This document shows positions 1 through 9,069 of a stretch of 64,000 bases of DNA, piece after piece. The notes beneath the pieces are model-generated. The model did no database searches. It saw nothing but the letters and a program-made list of their open reading frames with translations, and was not told the origin of the DNA. Numbering within the stretch: position 1 is the first letter of the stretch; every line of letters starts with the position of its first letter. Position numbers and translations under genes: made by a program. Source of the stretch: CAZGUH01 sp964529005 (lineage in GTDB: Bacteria > Actinomycetota > Acidimicrobiia > Acidimicrobiales > Ilumatobacteraceae); NCBI GenBank assembly GCA_964529005.1, contig CAZGUH010000009.1, positions 41,536 to 105,535 on the forward strand, read 5' to 3'.

Positions 1-306
1 CTCGACGGCCACGCGCTCACGCTCGTCGAGTCGAGACGAGGTGCCGTGCTGCTCGAGGTCGCGGTACAGCGCATCGTCGAAACCCTCGTTCGCGGCATCC
101 TCGGGACGTGCGGACTGGCAGATCAGACATCCGTTGATGAGCGCGATCCGGTAGCGCACCGCCTCGCGCACGCGGACGGGAAGGATGCTGTCGCGGTAGG
201 CCGCCAGCGCCATGGCCAGCGAAGCCTTGCCGAGTTCCGGGCGAAGCTGGCGGTACATCCGTTCGTGGACGGTGCCAGGACCATCGGCGATCGCGATTCG
301 GGGCAC
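1..306 (-). CDS. AhpD / carboxymuconolactone decarboxylase-fold protein (3' end outside window)
   Basis: Reading leftward from a GTG at 306, an open frame runs off the window edge, so only the first 102 residues are visible. A good ribosome site (GAGGAGG) lies just upstream of the GTG. The visible part has the AhpD-like helical core, including Cys60-x2-Cys63 in the stretch NGCLICQSAR, the position of the redox-active or proton-relay cysteines of this family. Such proteins are peroxidase partners, decarboxylases or simply uncharacterised. It lies 40 bp downstream of an amidohydrolase and appears to end the long leftward catabolic operon, so a role in the same pathway is inferred. The substrate cannot be told. 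Confidence 0.75.
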   Translation of the reverse strand, partial: MPRIAIADGPGTVHERMYRQLRPELGKASLAMALAAYRDSILPVRVREAVRYRIALINGCLICQSARPEDAANEGFDDALYRDLEQHGTSSRLDERERVAVE

Positions 307-346
307 GGTCGTCCTCCTCTGTGATCGAAGAGCATGCTCCGCGGCT

Positions 347-1651
347 TCACCCGCGGCGGCTCGTGTCGGCCAACGCGGGCCAGTCGGTGTGCTGTCGAAA
401 CGCGTCCCCGATGTACTCGTCGCCCGGCATCTCCCCTGACCACTGCGACAGCTCGGCAACGGTGGGCCCAATCGAATCGGCGATCGTCCGCATCCGGGCC
501 ATGTCGAAGCCATACAGGTTCGCCGCGGTCAAGCCGATCATCTGCGCGACATGCTCGGGAGCGATGTCGCGGAACGTGCATTGCATGGCCAGCCGAGTGT
601 ACGGATGCGTTCCTTCCAGATGCGGATAGTCGCTCCCCCACATCATCTGCGATGTGCCCCGAGCCGGGAACATGCAAGCCTCGTCGTGGGACATGAACGA
701 CGCACCGACGAAGAAGTTCTTCGTCCAGTACTCGCTCGGCAACTGAGGGAGCGACGCGCGGATCGCCGGATCGAGGCAATTGAGCGCGACGGCGTCGAGA
801 TCCCGAACCATCTCCGGGATCCACTGCGCACGCACTTCCGTCAAGACGTACTTGAGCCGCGGAAACCTGTCGAACACCCCACTGAAGAGGAGCTGCCACA
901 CTCCCCTGCGCATGATGAAGCTGCGCTCCATCAGCAACATCGCCTTGGTCCCCTGACCGGTCTTGTACCCGTACAGCTCACCCCCGCCGGCATGGGTGTG
1001 CAATGGCATGTCGAGTTGAGCGCACACGTCGTACAACGGGTCCAGAGTGCCGTCGTAGTAGCACGGCAGGTCATGCCGCGGCGCCGGGAAGTTGATTCCC
1101 TTGAGTCCGGCGCCGTGGGCCCACTTGACCTCTTCGACGGCGGCATCGACATCCGCGATCGGAACATATGCCAGCGCCACCTGCCGTCCGTCGGAGTGCT
1201 GGATGAAGTCGGCGATCCAGCGGTTGTAGATCCGGCAGCCGACCGCGTCGTACTGGCGATTCGTCCACGACTCTCGCGGATGCAGGAAACCTTCTGCGAC
1301 GAGCGGCATCGGCTCACCGTTCTCGTGACCATGAAAGATCACTTCGCCGGCGATTCCCGATTCATCCAGGTCCCGGAGTCGCGCAATGGGGTCCCACGCG
1401 CCCTCGATCCCCGAAACGCGCTCCATGGCCGCGACCGTCTTGGGGTCGGGCCGCTGCCCACCGAGGAACGCCGTGATCAACTTGTCGAAGTCCGGCATTC
1501 CCGTGGCCTCGTTCCGGCGACTGCGAACCTCCTTCACCTGCTCGTCGAAGAGCGAGAGGTACTTCTTCGGGCAATAGTCGCGATACGCCTCGATGGGTGG
1601 ACCGACATGACCATCGCAACTGATCACCAGGTATCGCTCATCAGCCTGCAA
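347..1651 (-). CDS. Amidohydrolase_2 family metal-dependent hydrolase/decarboxylase
   Basis: A 434-residue TIM-barrel protein of the amidohydrolase_2 (ACMSD-like) family. The N-terminal metal motif is degenerate (DGHVG, His15), a second pair is in MPLHTH (His218, His220), and the C-terminal motif is GSDYPH (Asp340, His344). Family members hydrolyse or non-oxidatively decarboxylate ring-derived acids. The start is a TTG at 1651, preceded by a G-rich stretch. No better in-frame start places the first metal motif correctly. An AT-rich promoter/operator candidate lies at 1742-1760, giving a leader of about 90 nt. It precedes the AhpD-fold gene in the same direction. A second amidohydrolase_2 paralogue is encoded at 6844-8031. 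Confidence 0.85.
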   Translation of the reverse strand: MQADERYLVISCDGHVGPPIEAYRDYCPKKYLSLFDEQVKEVRSRRNEATGMPDFDKLITAFLGGQRPDPKTVAAMERVSGIEGAWDPIARLRDLDESGIAGEVIFHGHENGEPMPLVAEGFLHPRESWTNRQYDAVGCRIYNRWIADFIQHSDGRQVALAYVPIADVDAAVEEVKWAHGAGLKGINFPAPRHDLPCYYDGTLDPLYDVCAQLDMPLHTHAGGGELYGYKTGQGTKAMLLMERSFIMRRGVWQLLFSGVFDRFPRLKYVLTEVRAQWIPEMVRDLDAVALNCLDPAIRASLPQLPSEYWTKNFFVGASFMSHDEACMFPARGTSQMMWGSDYPHLEGTHPYTRLAMQCTFRDIAPEHVAQMIGLTAANLYGFDMARMRTIADSIGPTVAELSQWSGEMPGDEYIGDAFRQHTDWPALADTSRRG

Positions 1652-1741
1652 CGCTTACCCCCAACTCGTCATCGGGTCGATCCTCGTGCCGCGCTTCGAC
1701 GCCGAAGCCGGCACGCGACCGCACATTCCACGTTTGCGCGT

Positions 1742-1760
1742 CAAAATCTATGATCATGGT
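1742..1760 (-). promoter_or_regulatory. AT-rich promoter/operator with palindrome ATGATCAT
   Basis: An isolated AT-rich island between two genes. It contains the 8-bp palindrome ATGATCAT at 1750-1757 and, read leftward, a possible -10 box TAGATT. The same octamer recurs at 8061 and 23428, upstream of other leftward genes of this region. It may be a regulator binding site, a -10 region, or both. Confidence 0.45.
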
Positions 1761-1780
1761 ACGGTGGATCCGGCCCATCG

Positions 1781-2710
1781 TCAACACTGCGACAGGGCCG
1801 CCAATAGCTCTTCCAGCGTCTGCGGGGAGACTTCCTTGGGCAGAAGCTGAACTGCGACGTGGTCGGCGCCGGCGGCGAGATGGGCGTGGACGCGCGCCAC
1901 GACGTCGTCGACCGTCCCGTGCGCCACGAGAGCGTCGACGAGTCGATCGCTGAGCGGTCGTCGAACGTCGTCGTCGTCGAAGCCCATTCGGCGCCAGTGC
2001 CGCACGTAGTTCTCGTACTGCGCGTAGTTGCCGAGGAAAGCGCGGGCGGCTTCACGAGCGTCCGCCGGATCGTTCATGACGAGGGCCGCCTGGGCGGGCG
2101 CGACCAGGCCCTCGGGGACAGCGCTCCGAGCGCGGGCGGAGTGGTCCGGTGTCGACAGGTACGGATGGCAGCCGACGGCACGTTCACTCGCCAACCGCAT
2201 CATCGCCGGCCCGAGTGCGGCCAGGACGCGACACCCCGCATCGATCCCAAACCCGTCGAGGTCGTCCAGGTAGCGTGACATGCTGGCCAGCGTCGGAGCG
2301 CTCGGCTCGCGCCCCTTGGCGGCGAGGAATTCCGGGTGGCTCACGCCGAGACCGAGGAGGAACCGGCCGGGAAAGGTCGACTCGATCTGATCGACCTCAG
2401 CAGCGAGCCCGGCGGCCGGCTGCGTCCAGATGTTGGTTACGCCTGTTGCGACGACGAGATCCTTCGTCGCCCCGAGCAACTCGTCGACGACGCCGATGAG
2501 CGACGGTCGGATCCCACCCGACACCCACAGCGTTCGAAGACCGAACGCCTCCGTGGTTCTGGCAACGACCCGAGCGTCCGGACCGTGGGCGAGATCGCGA
2601 TTGGAGATCCACAGACCCACGGGGCCCAGCCGGTCACGCCACGCCGCAGCAGTCATCGCCGACACGTCCGCGGCACGCCCAGCTCTGCGGTGGCCGTCGT
2701 CGAGATCCAT
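1781..2710 (-). CDS. LLM-class F420-dependent oxidoreductase (MSMEG_4141-like)
   Basis: About 309 residues with the luciferase-like monooxygenase TIM barrel. Visible family features are the N-terminal LGPVGLW strand, the early region ATGVTNIWTQP, and FPGRFLLGLGVSHPEF, which is typical of the short actinobacterial F420 subfamily. These enzymes transfer hydride between coenzyme F420 and organic substrates. The ATG at 2710 lies 4 bp after the stop of the upstream oxidoreductase. An alternative ATG at 2656 would remove an unconserved 18-residue leader, so the start is uncertain. A second, more distant LLM protein is encoded at 9070-9984. Confidence 0.82.
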   Translation of the reverse strand: MDLDDGHRRAGRAADVSAMTAAAWRDRLGPVGLWISNRDLAHGPDARVVARTTEAFGLRTLWVSGGIRPSLIGVVDELLGATKDLVVATGVTNIWTQPAAGLAAEVDQIESTFPGRFLLGLGVSHPEFLAAKGREPSAPTLASMSRYLDDLDGFGIDAGCRVLAALGPAMMRLASERAVGCHPYLSTPDHSARARSAVPEGLVAPAQAALVMNDPADAREAARAFLGNYAQYENYVRHWRRMGFDDDDVRRPLSDRLVDALVAHGTVDDVVARVHAHLAAGADHVAVQLLPKEVSPQTLEELLAALSQC

Positions 2711-2714
2711 GCCG

Positions 2715-3710
2715 TCAACGTCCGTCTTCGATCTGCACGACGATCTTCCCGCATGAGGTCCGGTCAGCGAGCAGGCGGAGCGCCTCGGGAGCGTGCTCGA
2801 ACGAGGGCTTCGCCGTGACGAGCGGACGGATCGAGCCGTCGGCGTAGAGCCGCAGCAACTCGTCATGACACTGCCGGACGAGGTTCGGAGTGCGGTCCCG
2901 ATACGGTCCCCAGTGGATCCCGACGACGCTGTAGTTCTTCATCAGCACGTGATTCACGGGCGCTTCGGGCACTCGACCGGACGTGAAGCCCACGGTCACG
3001 ATCCGGCCCTCCCATGCGACGCACCGGCGACTGCGATCGAACACGTCGCCCCCGACCGGGTCGAAGACGACGTCGGCCCCCCGACCGTCGGTCACCTCGC
3101 GAACCACGTCGACGAAGTCCTCGGTCAGGTAGTCGATCACGACGTCGGCACCGAGGCGACGGCAGACATCCGCCTTGCCGGGGCCGCCCGCGGTGGCGAT
3201 CACGACCGCGCCGGCCGCCAGACCGAGCTGGATGGCAGCTGAGCCGATTCCGCCGGCGCCACCGTGCACCAACAACGTCTCGCCCTTCTGAAGCCGCGCC
3301 CGATGGTGGAGTCCGAACCACCCGGTTTGGTAGGTGATCGGCAATGCCGCCGCATCGCTGTCATCGATTGACTCCGGGATCGGGTACACCTCGTCCGGCC
3401 GAGCGAGAACGCGAGTCGACAACGCCCCTCGCGGCGAGGTCGGCAACACGATGACTCGTTCGCCCTCACGAACGCCGCTCACGTCGTCCCCGACCGCAAC
3501 CACTCGACCGCTCGCCTCGAGACCGGGGGTGAACGGCAGCGGGGGCTTCACCTGGTACTGGCCGCGACACAGCAGGACGTCAGGGAAGTTCAGAGCGCAC
3601 GCCGCAACCTCGATCGCGAGCTCACCCTGGCCGGGCGAAACCGGCTCCACGTCGTCGAGACGCATCACATCCAGCGGTTCTCCAAGTTCGTGCACTCTCC
3701 ACGCGCGCAT
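2715..3710 (-). CDS. Zinc-free MDR NADPH:quinone oxidoreductase-like protein
   Basis: A 331-residue medium-chain dehydrogenase/reductase of the quinone oxidoreductase branch. It has a GroES-like N-terminal half (LNFPDVLLCRGQYQ, LPFTPGLEASG) and a Rossmann half with GGAGGIGSAAIQL and GADVVFDPVGGDVF. No structural zinc cysteines are seen. Related proteins reduce quinones or enoyl-CoA/enone double bonds with NADPH. The open frame extends to a GTG at 3722, but that codon overlaps the ribosome site GAGGAG, so the ATG at 3710 is preferred. It sits in the leftward catabolic operon between the acyl-CoA synthetase and the LLM oxidoreductase, separated by about 50 bp and 4 bp. Confidence 0.85.
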   Translation of the reverse strand: MRAWRVHELGEPLDVMRLDDVEPVSPGQGELAIEVAACALNFPDVLLCRGQYQVKPPLPFTPGLEASGRVVAVGDDVSGVREGERVIVLPTSPRGALSTRVLARPDEVYPIPESIDDSDAAALPITYQTGWFGLHHRARLQKGETLLVHGGAGGIGSAAIQLGLAAGAVVIATAGGPGKADVCRRLGADVVIDYLTEDFVDVVREVTDGRGADVVFDPVGGDVFDRSRRCVAWEGRIVTVGFTSGRVPEAPVNHVLMKNYSVVGIHWGPYRDRTPNLVRQCHDELLRLYADGSIRPLVTAKPSFEHAPEALRLLADRTSCGKIVVQIEDGR

Positions 3711-3762
3711 GGCTCTCCTCACCGGCGTCGGTTGATGACGCCCGTCGCTCGCCGACCTGCTC

Positions 3763-5904
3763 TCAATCGGCGCCGTCGTCGACGCGCACCAGAGCGTCGA
3801 CGGCGACGACCCCGCGGTTTGCGCGGACGATGACTGGATTGAGGTCGACCTCGACGATCCGCGGCAGGGCGGCGACGAGATCTCCCACGTTGCTCATCAC
3901 GTCGGCAAGCGCGACGTGCGCGGCCTCCCCGAGGTGGCGCAACGTCGGTGTCGCCCGAACGAGCTCCAGAGCGAGCGCGGGAGCGAGCGGTGCGGCCGAC
4001 ACTGTGACCGGCGTGTTTTCGTCGGCGCCGGCGCCGCCTCCGCCGATTGCCACGACCGGTCCGAAGATCGGATCTCGGACGGCTCCGACGAGCACCTCCA
4101 TCGTCCCGAAGGCCATCTCCTGCACGACGAACCCGTCCAGCGTCGCTCCTGGAGCGGACCGACGAACGTCGTCCAACATCGACTCGGCGGCGGCCATCAC
4201 CTCCGTCGCGCTAGTGAGGGCGACGCGGACTCCGCCGGCCTTCGCCTTGTGTGGCAGATCTGGTGACACCACCTTCAGCACCGCAGGAAAGCGCGACCAA
4301 CCACGAAGCAGTTGTTCGAGCGCGTCGAGCGACGCCGACTCCGTGCTCGCGGTGTCGACGAAGGGCGTCCCCACTGCCCGCAGCAGTGCGGCGGACGCCA
4401 GCTCGTCGAGGAATCCGGTGCGTCCTCGCATGCTCTCCTTCAACGCTGGCCAGTCGACGTCGGCACGGTGACGAGCAGCCGGCGGCTCGGGGCGGAACCA
4501 GTGGGCGATCGTCGAGAACGTCGTGTCCAACGTGCGGAACAAACCGGCGCGTTCGTTGCGCTCGAAGGCCTCGACACCTTCACCCTGGAAGTACTGGCTC
4601 ATCCAGGCGACAGCCACCGGGACCTCGACGTGACTGGCCTGTTCCGACACGAACTTGGGCCGGGTGACTGCGACCGAGTGATGCAGAGCGATGGCGAACG
4701 GAAGCACGATGACCCCGACATCTGGATCGGAAGCGAGCGCCTTGAGGGCGAGACCGAGAGCGTCCCCCATGCCCGCCATGCCGGTGAGGTCGACGGGATT
4801 CCCCACGACGGTGTAGTCGGGCAGGAACGGCGCCAGTGCTTCGACGGTCTCCGGAGCCAACGCAGCCAAGGGCACACCGTGACGGTCCGCCGCGTCACAG
4901 GTCAGGATCCCGGCACCACCGGAGCTGGTGAGAACCGCGACGGACCGCGCTCGCGGCGCCTCGTGACGAAACTTGGCGAGGAAGGCACTGGCTTCGAGCC
5001 CCTCGTCGAGGCTGTCGACCACGAGCACGCCGCGCGCCTGCAGAGCAGCGACGGCGGCTCGAGCGTCGCCGACGGCCGTACCGGTGTGTGATGCGACCGC
5101 GGCGGCGCCGGTGCGGGAGCGACCGGCCTTCAGCGCGATCACGGGAACTCCTGCTTCGCGCGCAGCGTCGAGCGCGTCGAGCAACGTGGAGCCACGCTCG
5201 AGGGTTTCGAAGTAGAGGAAGATGGCGTCGACCTCGGGTTGCCCCACGAGGTATCCGATGCAGTCACCCACGTCGATGTCGACGGAGTTGCCAGTGGCCA
5301 CCCAGTACGAGAACGGCACGCCCCGCGTGTGTGCGTGCAGGAGATACGTGCCGATGCCGCCGCTCTGCGACACGATCGCGATGCCGTGACCGCCTGCGAT
5401 CTGCCGCCCCATCTCGGCCACGCCCGGCCCGAAGTTCATGAGCGCTTTCGTCGCGAAGTTCGACATTCCGAGGCAGTTCGGGCCGAGGATGCGAATGCCG
5501 TAGTGGCGAGCGAGCTCGGCCAGACGCCGTTCTCGGACTGCGCCCTCGTGCCCGATCTCCTTGAACCCGGACGAGATCACGACAGCGGTCGGGATCCCGC
5601 TCTTCGCCGATTCCTCGACCGCTCGGATCGCCGCGTCGCTGCGCACGACGATGACGGAGCAGTCCACATGCTCACCGATGGCCGTCACCGACGGGTAGCA
5701 CGGCAGGTCACCGATGACCGAGTACTTGGGATTTACCGGGAAGACTCGTCCCCGGTATCCGGTTCCCACGAGACCGCCGAGCGCTTGACCCCCGACGGAG
5801 TCCGGGAGCGGAGACGCCCCGACCACTGCGATCGACGACGGCGAGAACAGCGGGGATAGAGGGTGCCTGGCGCCGCCGTGTTCGTCGACCGCAGGCTGCT
5901 TCAT
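3763..5904 (-). CDS. ADP-forming acetate/acyl-CoA ligase (fused alpha-beta acyl-CoA synthetase)
   Basis: A 713-residue single-chain NDP-forming acyl-CoA synthetase. Domains in order are a CoA-binding Rossmann domain (about residues 15-150, SSIAVVGAS, GPNCLGMSN), succinyl-CoA-ligase-like domains (SQSGGIG near 180), and a C-terminal ATP-grasp domain (about 490-700). The conserved phosphohistidine motif is SHTG with His273. The enzyme interconverts an acyl-CoA plus ADP and Pi with the free acid plus ATP. The ATG overlaps the stop of the upstream FAH-fold gene by 4 nt (ATGA) and has an AAGGAG site. Its place in the operon suggests it activates or releases an acid intermediate of the same pathway. 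The acyl specificity is unknown. Confidence 0.88.
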   Translation of the reverse strand: MKQPAVDEHGGARHPLSPLFSPSSIAVVGASPLPDSVGGQALGGLVGTGYRGRVFPVNPKYSVIGDLPCYPSVTAIGEHVDCSVIVVRSDAAIRAVEESAKSGIPTAVVISSGFKEIGHEGAVRERRLAELARHYGIRILGPNCLGMSNFATKALMNFGPGVAEMGRQIAGGHGIAIVSQSGGIGTYLLHAHTRGVPFSYWVATGNSVDIDVGDCIGYLVGQPEVDAIFLYFETLERGSTLLDALDAAREAGVPVIALKAGRSRTGAAAVASHTGTAVGDARAAVAALQARGVLVVDSLDEGLEASAFLAKFRHEAPRARSVAVLTSSGGAGILTCDAADRHGVPLAALAPETVEALAPFLPDYTVVGNPVDLTGMAGMGDALGLALKALASDPDVGVIVLPFAIALHHSVAVTRPKFVSEQASHVEVPVAVAWMSQYFQGEGVEAFERNERAGLFRTLDTTFSTIAHWFRPEPPAARHRADVDWPALKESMRGRTGFLDELASAALLRAVGTPFVDTASTESASLDALEQLLRGWSRFPAVLKVVSPDLPHKAKAGGVRVALTSATEVMAAAESMLDDVRRSAPGATLDGFVVQEMAFGTMEVLVGAVRDPIFGPVVAIGGGGAGADENTPVTVSAAPLAPALALELVRATPTLRHLGEAAHVALADVMSNVGDLVAALPRIVEVDLNPVIVRANRGVVAVDALVRVDDGAD

Positions 5905-6827
5905 CGACGGAGCTCCTTTAGGTGTTCAGGGGGGACGATCGCATGGCGCAGCGTGCCGAGTCTCTCGACCTCGATCTCCACGACGTCCCCCGGAACGAGC
6001 CAGTCTGGCCCGCAGCCCTTGCCCGCGAGCATGCGGAGCTCGCCGATGCAGCCGCCGGGAACCGTGCCCGATCCGATGACGTCGCCTGCGACGACACGCG
6101 TGCCGCGGCTGGCATAGGCGATCATCTCCGCGAAGCTCCACTGCATGTCACGGAGATTGCCATCGCTGATCGTGGCGCCGTTGACGCGCGCGCGCAGCGC
6201 CAGGTCGAAGCTCCGCTCGGTGCGCCGGTCGTCGAGCTCGTCCGGTGTCACGAGATATGGACCGAGCGAGCTGGCCGAGTCCTTGCCCTTCGCCGGCCCG
6301 AGTCCGACGCGCATCTCCCGAAGTTGCAGGTCTCGCGCGGAGAAGTCGCAGAACACGCAGTAGCCCGCGATGTGGGCCTCCGCTTCCTCGGGCGTCAGGT
6401 TCGCCCCGGGAACACCGACGATCGCAGCGACCTCGAGTTCGTAGTCCCAACATCTCGAGCCTGGCGCGACCGCGACGTCGTCGGCCGGTCCGCACACGCT
6501 CTGCGGATTCCCGAAGTAGAACACCGGTGCCTCATACCACTCAGGCTGGGGGTCGCGACCCTGCCCGTTGCGGACGTGCTGCTCAAACGACAGGAAGTCG
6601 CGCAGCGACGGCGGCACGGGCACCGGGGCAAGCAGGCGGACCGCGTCCTCGTCGAAAACATCCGCCCCGGAGAGCGCGGCCTCGGCGGCGTGCTGCATCG
6701 CCTCGTGGCCCCGGGCAATCAGCCCGACCATCGATGCCCCGGTTCGAGCCGCGTAGATCTGGCCGTCCATGACGACACCGACACGGGCGGCGGCCGCGCC
6801 GTCTGGGATGAATGACGCCCAACGCAT
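5901..6827 (-). CDS. Fumarylacetoacetate hydrolase (FAH) superfamily protein
   Basis: About 308 residues with the FAH/HpaG C-terminal fold. The metal-binding acid cluster is recognisable in WDYELEVAAIVG and CDFSARDLQ, with SLGPYLVTPDEL and GDVIGSGTVPGGC downstream. Members hydrolyse C-C bonds of diketo acids, decarboxylate oxaloacetate or isomerise ring-cleavage products, always with Mg2+ or Mn2+. The frame is open to 6869, but the ATG at 6827 avoids overlap with the preceding amidohydrolase (16-bp gap) and follows GGACGAG. Its stop overlaps the next start by 4 nt, so it is translationally coupled to the acyl-CoA ligase. A C-C hydrolase feeding an acid to that ligase is plausible but not shown. 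Confidence 0.85.
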   Translation of the reverse strand: MRWASFIPDGAAAARVGVVMDGQIYAARTGASMVGLIARGHEAMQHAAEAALSGADVFDEDAVRLLAPVPVPPSLRDFLSFEQHVRNGQGRDPQPEWYEAPVFYFGNPQSVCGPADDVAVAPGSRCWDYELEVAAIVGVPGANLTPEEAEAHIAGYCVFCDFSARDLQLREMRVGLGPAKGKDSASSLGPYLVTPDELDDRRTERSFDLALRARVNGATISDGNLRDMQWSFAEMIAYASRGTRVVAGDVIGSGTVPGGCIGELRMLAGKGCGPDWLVPGDVVEIEVERLGTLRHAIVPPEHLKELRR

Positions 6828-6843
6828 GATCTCGTCCGTGTAC

Positions 6844-8031
6844 TCAGACGACGCTGGACACGGGCACATCGAGGTGGTAGAGGCGCGCAGCGGTCTCGTA
6901 CAGAACCTTGCGGACGAAGGAATCGGGAAGACCAGACAGCGTGTCCTCGACCACCGTCTTCGGGTTCGGTGACGACGATGCCGGTCCCGGTGAGAGGCTG
7001 GTCGGGTGCGGGTAGTCGGTTTCGAACATCACGTTGTCCGGAAGGAGCTCGTGCATCGCGCGCACCGTCCAGCGCTCGAACCAGAAGCTGCCGTAGACCT
7101 GGCGTCGCATGTAGAAGCTCGGTAGCTCCCGGTTCGGATAGGCCCCAGCGGCCCCCGAGTTCAGCCATTGCCAGTCGAGCGCCTCGAGCAGGTACGGAAG
7201 CCACCCGAAGCCGCTCTCGACGGAGACGAACTGCAGCATGGGATGCCTGACACAGATGTCGGTCAGCGTGACCTCGGCGATCGCGGCCGCGTTGCTGAGG
7301 AATGAAAGCCCGCTCTGCTTCGCGTAGTCGAGGCGTTCCTGCTTTGCGGCCATGATGCCCTTCAGGTCGCTCTCGGAGAAGTTCATGAACCCGACGTGGA
7401 AGTTGATGGACAGCTCGAGCTCCTCTGCCAGTGAGAGCAGCGGATCCCACGATTCGTCACGCAGCCTGGGCAGACCGAACTTCTCCGGCGCACTGCTGAA
7501 GAGGATTCCCTTGTGTCCCAAGGCCGCGGCACGCCTGACTTCGCCGAGACACGCATCCTGGTCCCAGAACGGAAGCGCCATGATGGGGACCAGCCGACGA
7601 CGGTCCTCCGACGCGAAGTCGGCGAGGAAGTCGTTGTAGGCCCGGACGATATCGAGCTGCAGTTCGGGATCGCCGAGGGCCATGATCACCGGGCCGTAGA
7701 AGCCCAGGAGGTTCGGATACAACACCTGCGCGAACACGCCGTACTCGTCCATACGCTCCAGTCGGGCGCGCGGGTGCCAGGAGCCCGGATCCGCCTCGTC
7801 CAGCGTCGGGGGGAACGATGGCGGATGCGCTCGCCAACCTGCGCATGCCCAGTTGGCGACGCCGATCAGGGGGCGGCCTCCGATGTGCCACCGCTCGATG
7901 CCCCGCCGTTCGTCGAATGCGACGAACGGCGCTCGGTCTGCCCACTTCCGCCCGATGCGCGACGTCCACAGGTCAGGCGGCTCGGTGATGTGCGAGTCGA
8001 CATCCACCACGGGGTACTTGTCAGCGAGCAC
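6844..8031 (-). CDS. Amidohydrolase_2 family protein
   Basis: A 395-residue TIM-barrel amidohydrolase. It has the N-terminal motif VDVDSHITEP (Asp10, Asp12, His14), where the usual HxH is DxH, a mid-protein INFHVGF, and ETDYPHPTS near residue 330 as the late metal Asp. It resembles actinobacterial proteins annotated as hydrolases or decarboxylases of cyclic substrates. The start is a GTG at 8031 with an AGAGAGGG ribosome site. Its 57-bp upstream gap holds an AT-rich palindrome (8055-8070), so an internal promoter is likely. It is only distantly similar to the amidohydrolase at 347-1651, so the two may act at different steps. Confidence 0.85.
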   Translation of the reverse strand: MLADKYPVVDVDSHITEPPDLWTSRIGRKWADRAPFVAFDERRGIERWHIGGRPLIGVANWACAGWRAHPPSFPPTLDEADPGSWHPRARLERMDEYGVFAQVLYPNLLGFYGPVIMALGDPELQLDIVRAYNDFLADFASEDRRRLVPIMALPFWDQDACLGEVRRAAALGHKGILFSSAPEKFGLPRLRDESWDPLLSLAEELELSINFHVGFMNFSESDLKGIMAAKQERLDYAKQSGLSFLSNAAAIAEVTLTDICVRHPMLQFVSVESGFGWLPYLLEALDWQWLNSGAAGAYPNRELPSFYMRRQVYGSFWFERWTVRAMHELLPDNVMFETDYPHPTSLSPGPASSSPNPKTVVEDTLSGLPDSFVRKVLYETAARLYHLDVPVSSVV

Positions 8032-8054
8032 GAAGACCCTCTCTCGAGCAATCT

Positions 8055-8070
8055 GTGATAATGATCATAA
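8055..8070 (-). promoter_or_regulatory. AT-rich promoter/operator with palindrome ATGATCAT
   Basis: The 57-bp gap between two leftward genes contains the octamer ATGATCAT at 8061-8068 within a longer AT run. Read leftward, TATGAT could serve as a -10 box. The same octamer is present at 1750 and 23428. Confidence 0.45.
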
Positions 8071-8088
8071 GTGCCTGTCCCGAGCCGG

Positions 8089-9015
8089 TCAAACGCCGGC
8101 GACGTAGCGCCGGAACCGAGCGTCGCTTTCCTCGACGCTTCTGCAGATCTCCGGCAGGACCTCGAATCCGTCGCGGTCGACGATCGCGTCACAGTGCGCG
8201 CCGACGTCTTCCGGCGTCAGCGCCTGCGTGTTCGTGTATCCCCTCGTCTGGCCGAGGAAGACTTCGTTGATCGTTCCGCTTCCGACCTCGACGTACTTGC
8301 CGGTGAACGCGCACGATTCGTGGGAGAGGAACAGCATCGCGGGCGCGACGCGGTCGATCGTTCGCAAGCCCGTCGGCCCTGCCGGCCCCGCAGAGAAGTA
8401 CGAACTTGCCGACGTGAACGCGTGCGGCCCGAGCGCGTTCACCTTCACGCCGTGCGGAGCGCCTTCGGCTGCCAGGCAACGGGTGAGCCCGACGCCAGCC
8501 GCTTTCGCGGCGCCGTACACCGCCATCCGGGCGTATCCGAACATCGCGCTGGAGACGACGTTGACGATCCGTCCGTAGCCCGCCGCCTTCATGTGCGGCC
8601 ACACTGCCCGACACATCCAGATCGCTCCCAGGGTGTGGACGCCCACGATGCGACCGACGTCCGATTCCGACATCTCCTCGAACGGCGCCGCCTGGAACAC
8701 ACCTGCGTTGTTGATCAGGACATCGACCCGTCCCCACGCGTCGAGAGCCGTCCGGACGACGGCGCGGGCTGAGTCCGCTTCGGCAACGCTGTTCGTGTCC
8801 GCGATCGCCTGGCCTCCGGCATCACGAATCGACTCGACGACCGCCACCGCATCGGCGCGCTGGACGCCGCGCCCGTCGGGACCGACTCCGAGATCGTTCA
8901 CCACCACTCGCGCCCCGCGCGCGGCGAGCAGCCGTGCGTACAGCTGGCCCAGGCTTGCCGGACCTCCTGCGCCCGTGACGATGACGACACGATCGTCGAA
9001 ACACATCTCATCCAT
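8089..9015 (-). CDS. Short-chain dehydrogenase/reductase, MFE2/HSD17B4-like
   Basis: About 308 residues of the SDR fold. It has the NAD-binding motif TGAGGPASLG (from residue 14), NNAG, and the catalytic pattern Ser with YGAAK. The pattern of a longer cofactor loop and a C-terminal extension (VEVGSGTINEV) resembles the 3-hydroxyacyl-CoA dehydrogenase domain of multifunctional enzyme type 2. A 3-hydroxyacyl-CoA or cyclic alcohol dehydrogenase role is therefore likely. The frame is open to a GTG at 9060, but the ATG at 9015 has a GGAG site 9 nt upstream and fits the family N-terminus. It follows an LLM oxidoreductase by 54 bp. Confidence 0.82.
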   Translation of the reverse strand: MDEMCFDDRVVIVTGAGGPASLGQLYARLLAARGARVVVNDLGVGPDGRGVQRADAVAVVESIRDAGGQAIADTNSVAEADSARAVVRTALDAWGRVDVLINNAGVFQAAPFEEMSESDVGRIVGVHTLGAIWMCRAVWPHMKAAGYGRIVNVVSSAMFGYARMAVYGAAKAAGVGLTRCLAAEGAPHGVKVNALGPHAFTSASSYFSAGPAGPTGLRTIDRVAPAMLFLSHESCAFTGKYVEVGSGTINEVFLGQTRGYTNTQALTPEDVGAHCDAIVDRDGFEVLPEICRSVEESDARFRRYVAGV

Positions 9016-9069
9016 GGCGGAGCACTCCGTCGAGTCGATCGAGGTCTCCGTCGCCAGCACCGACCGGCA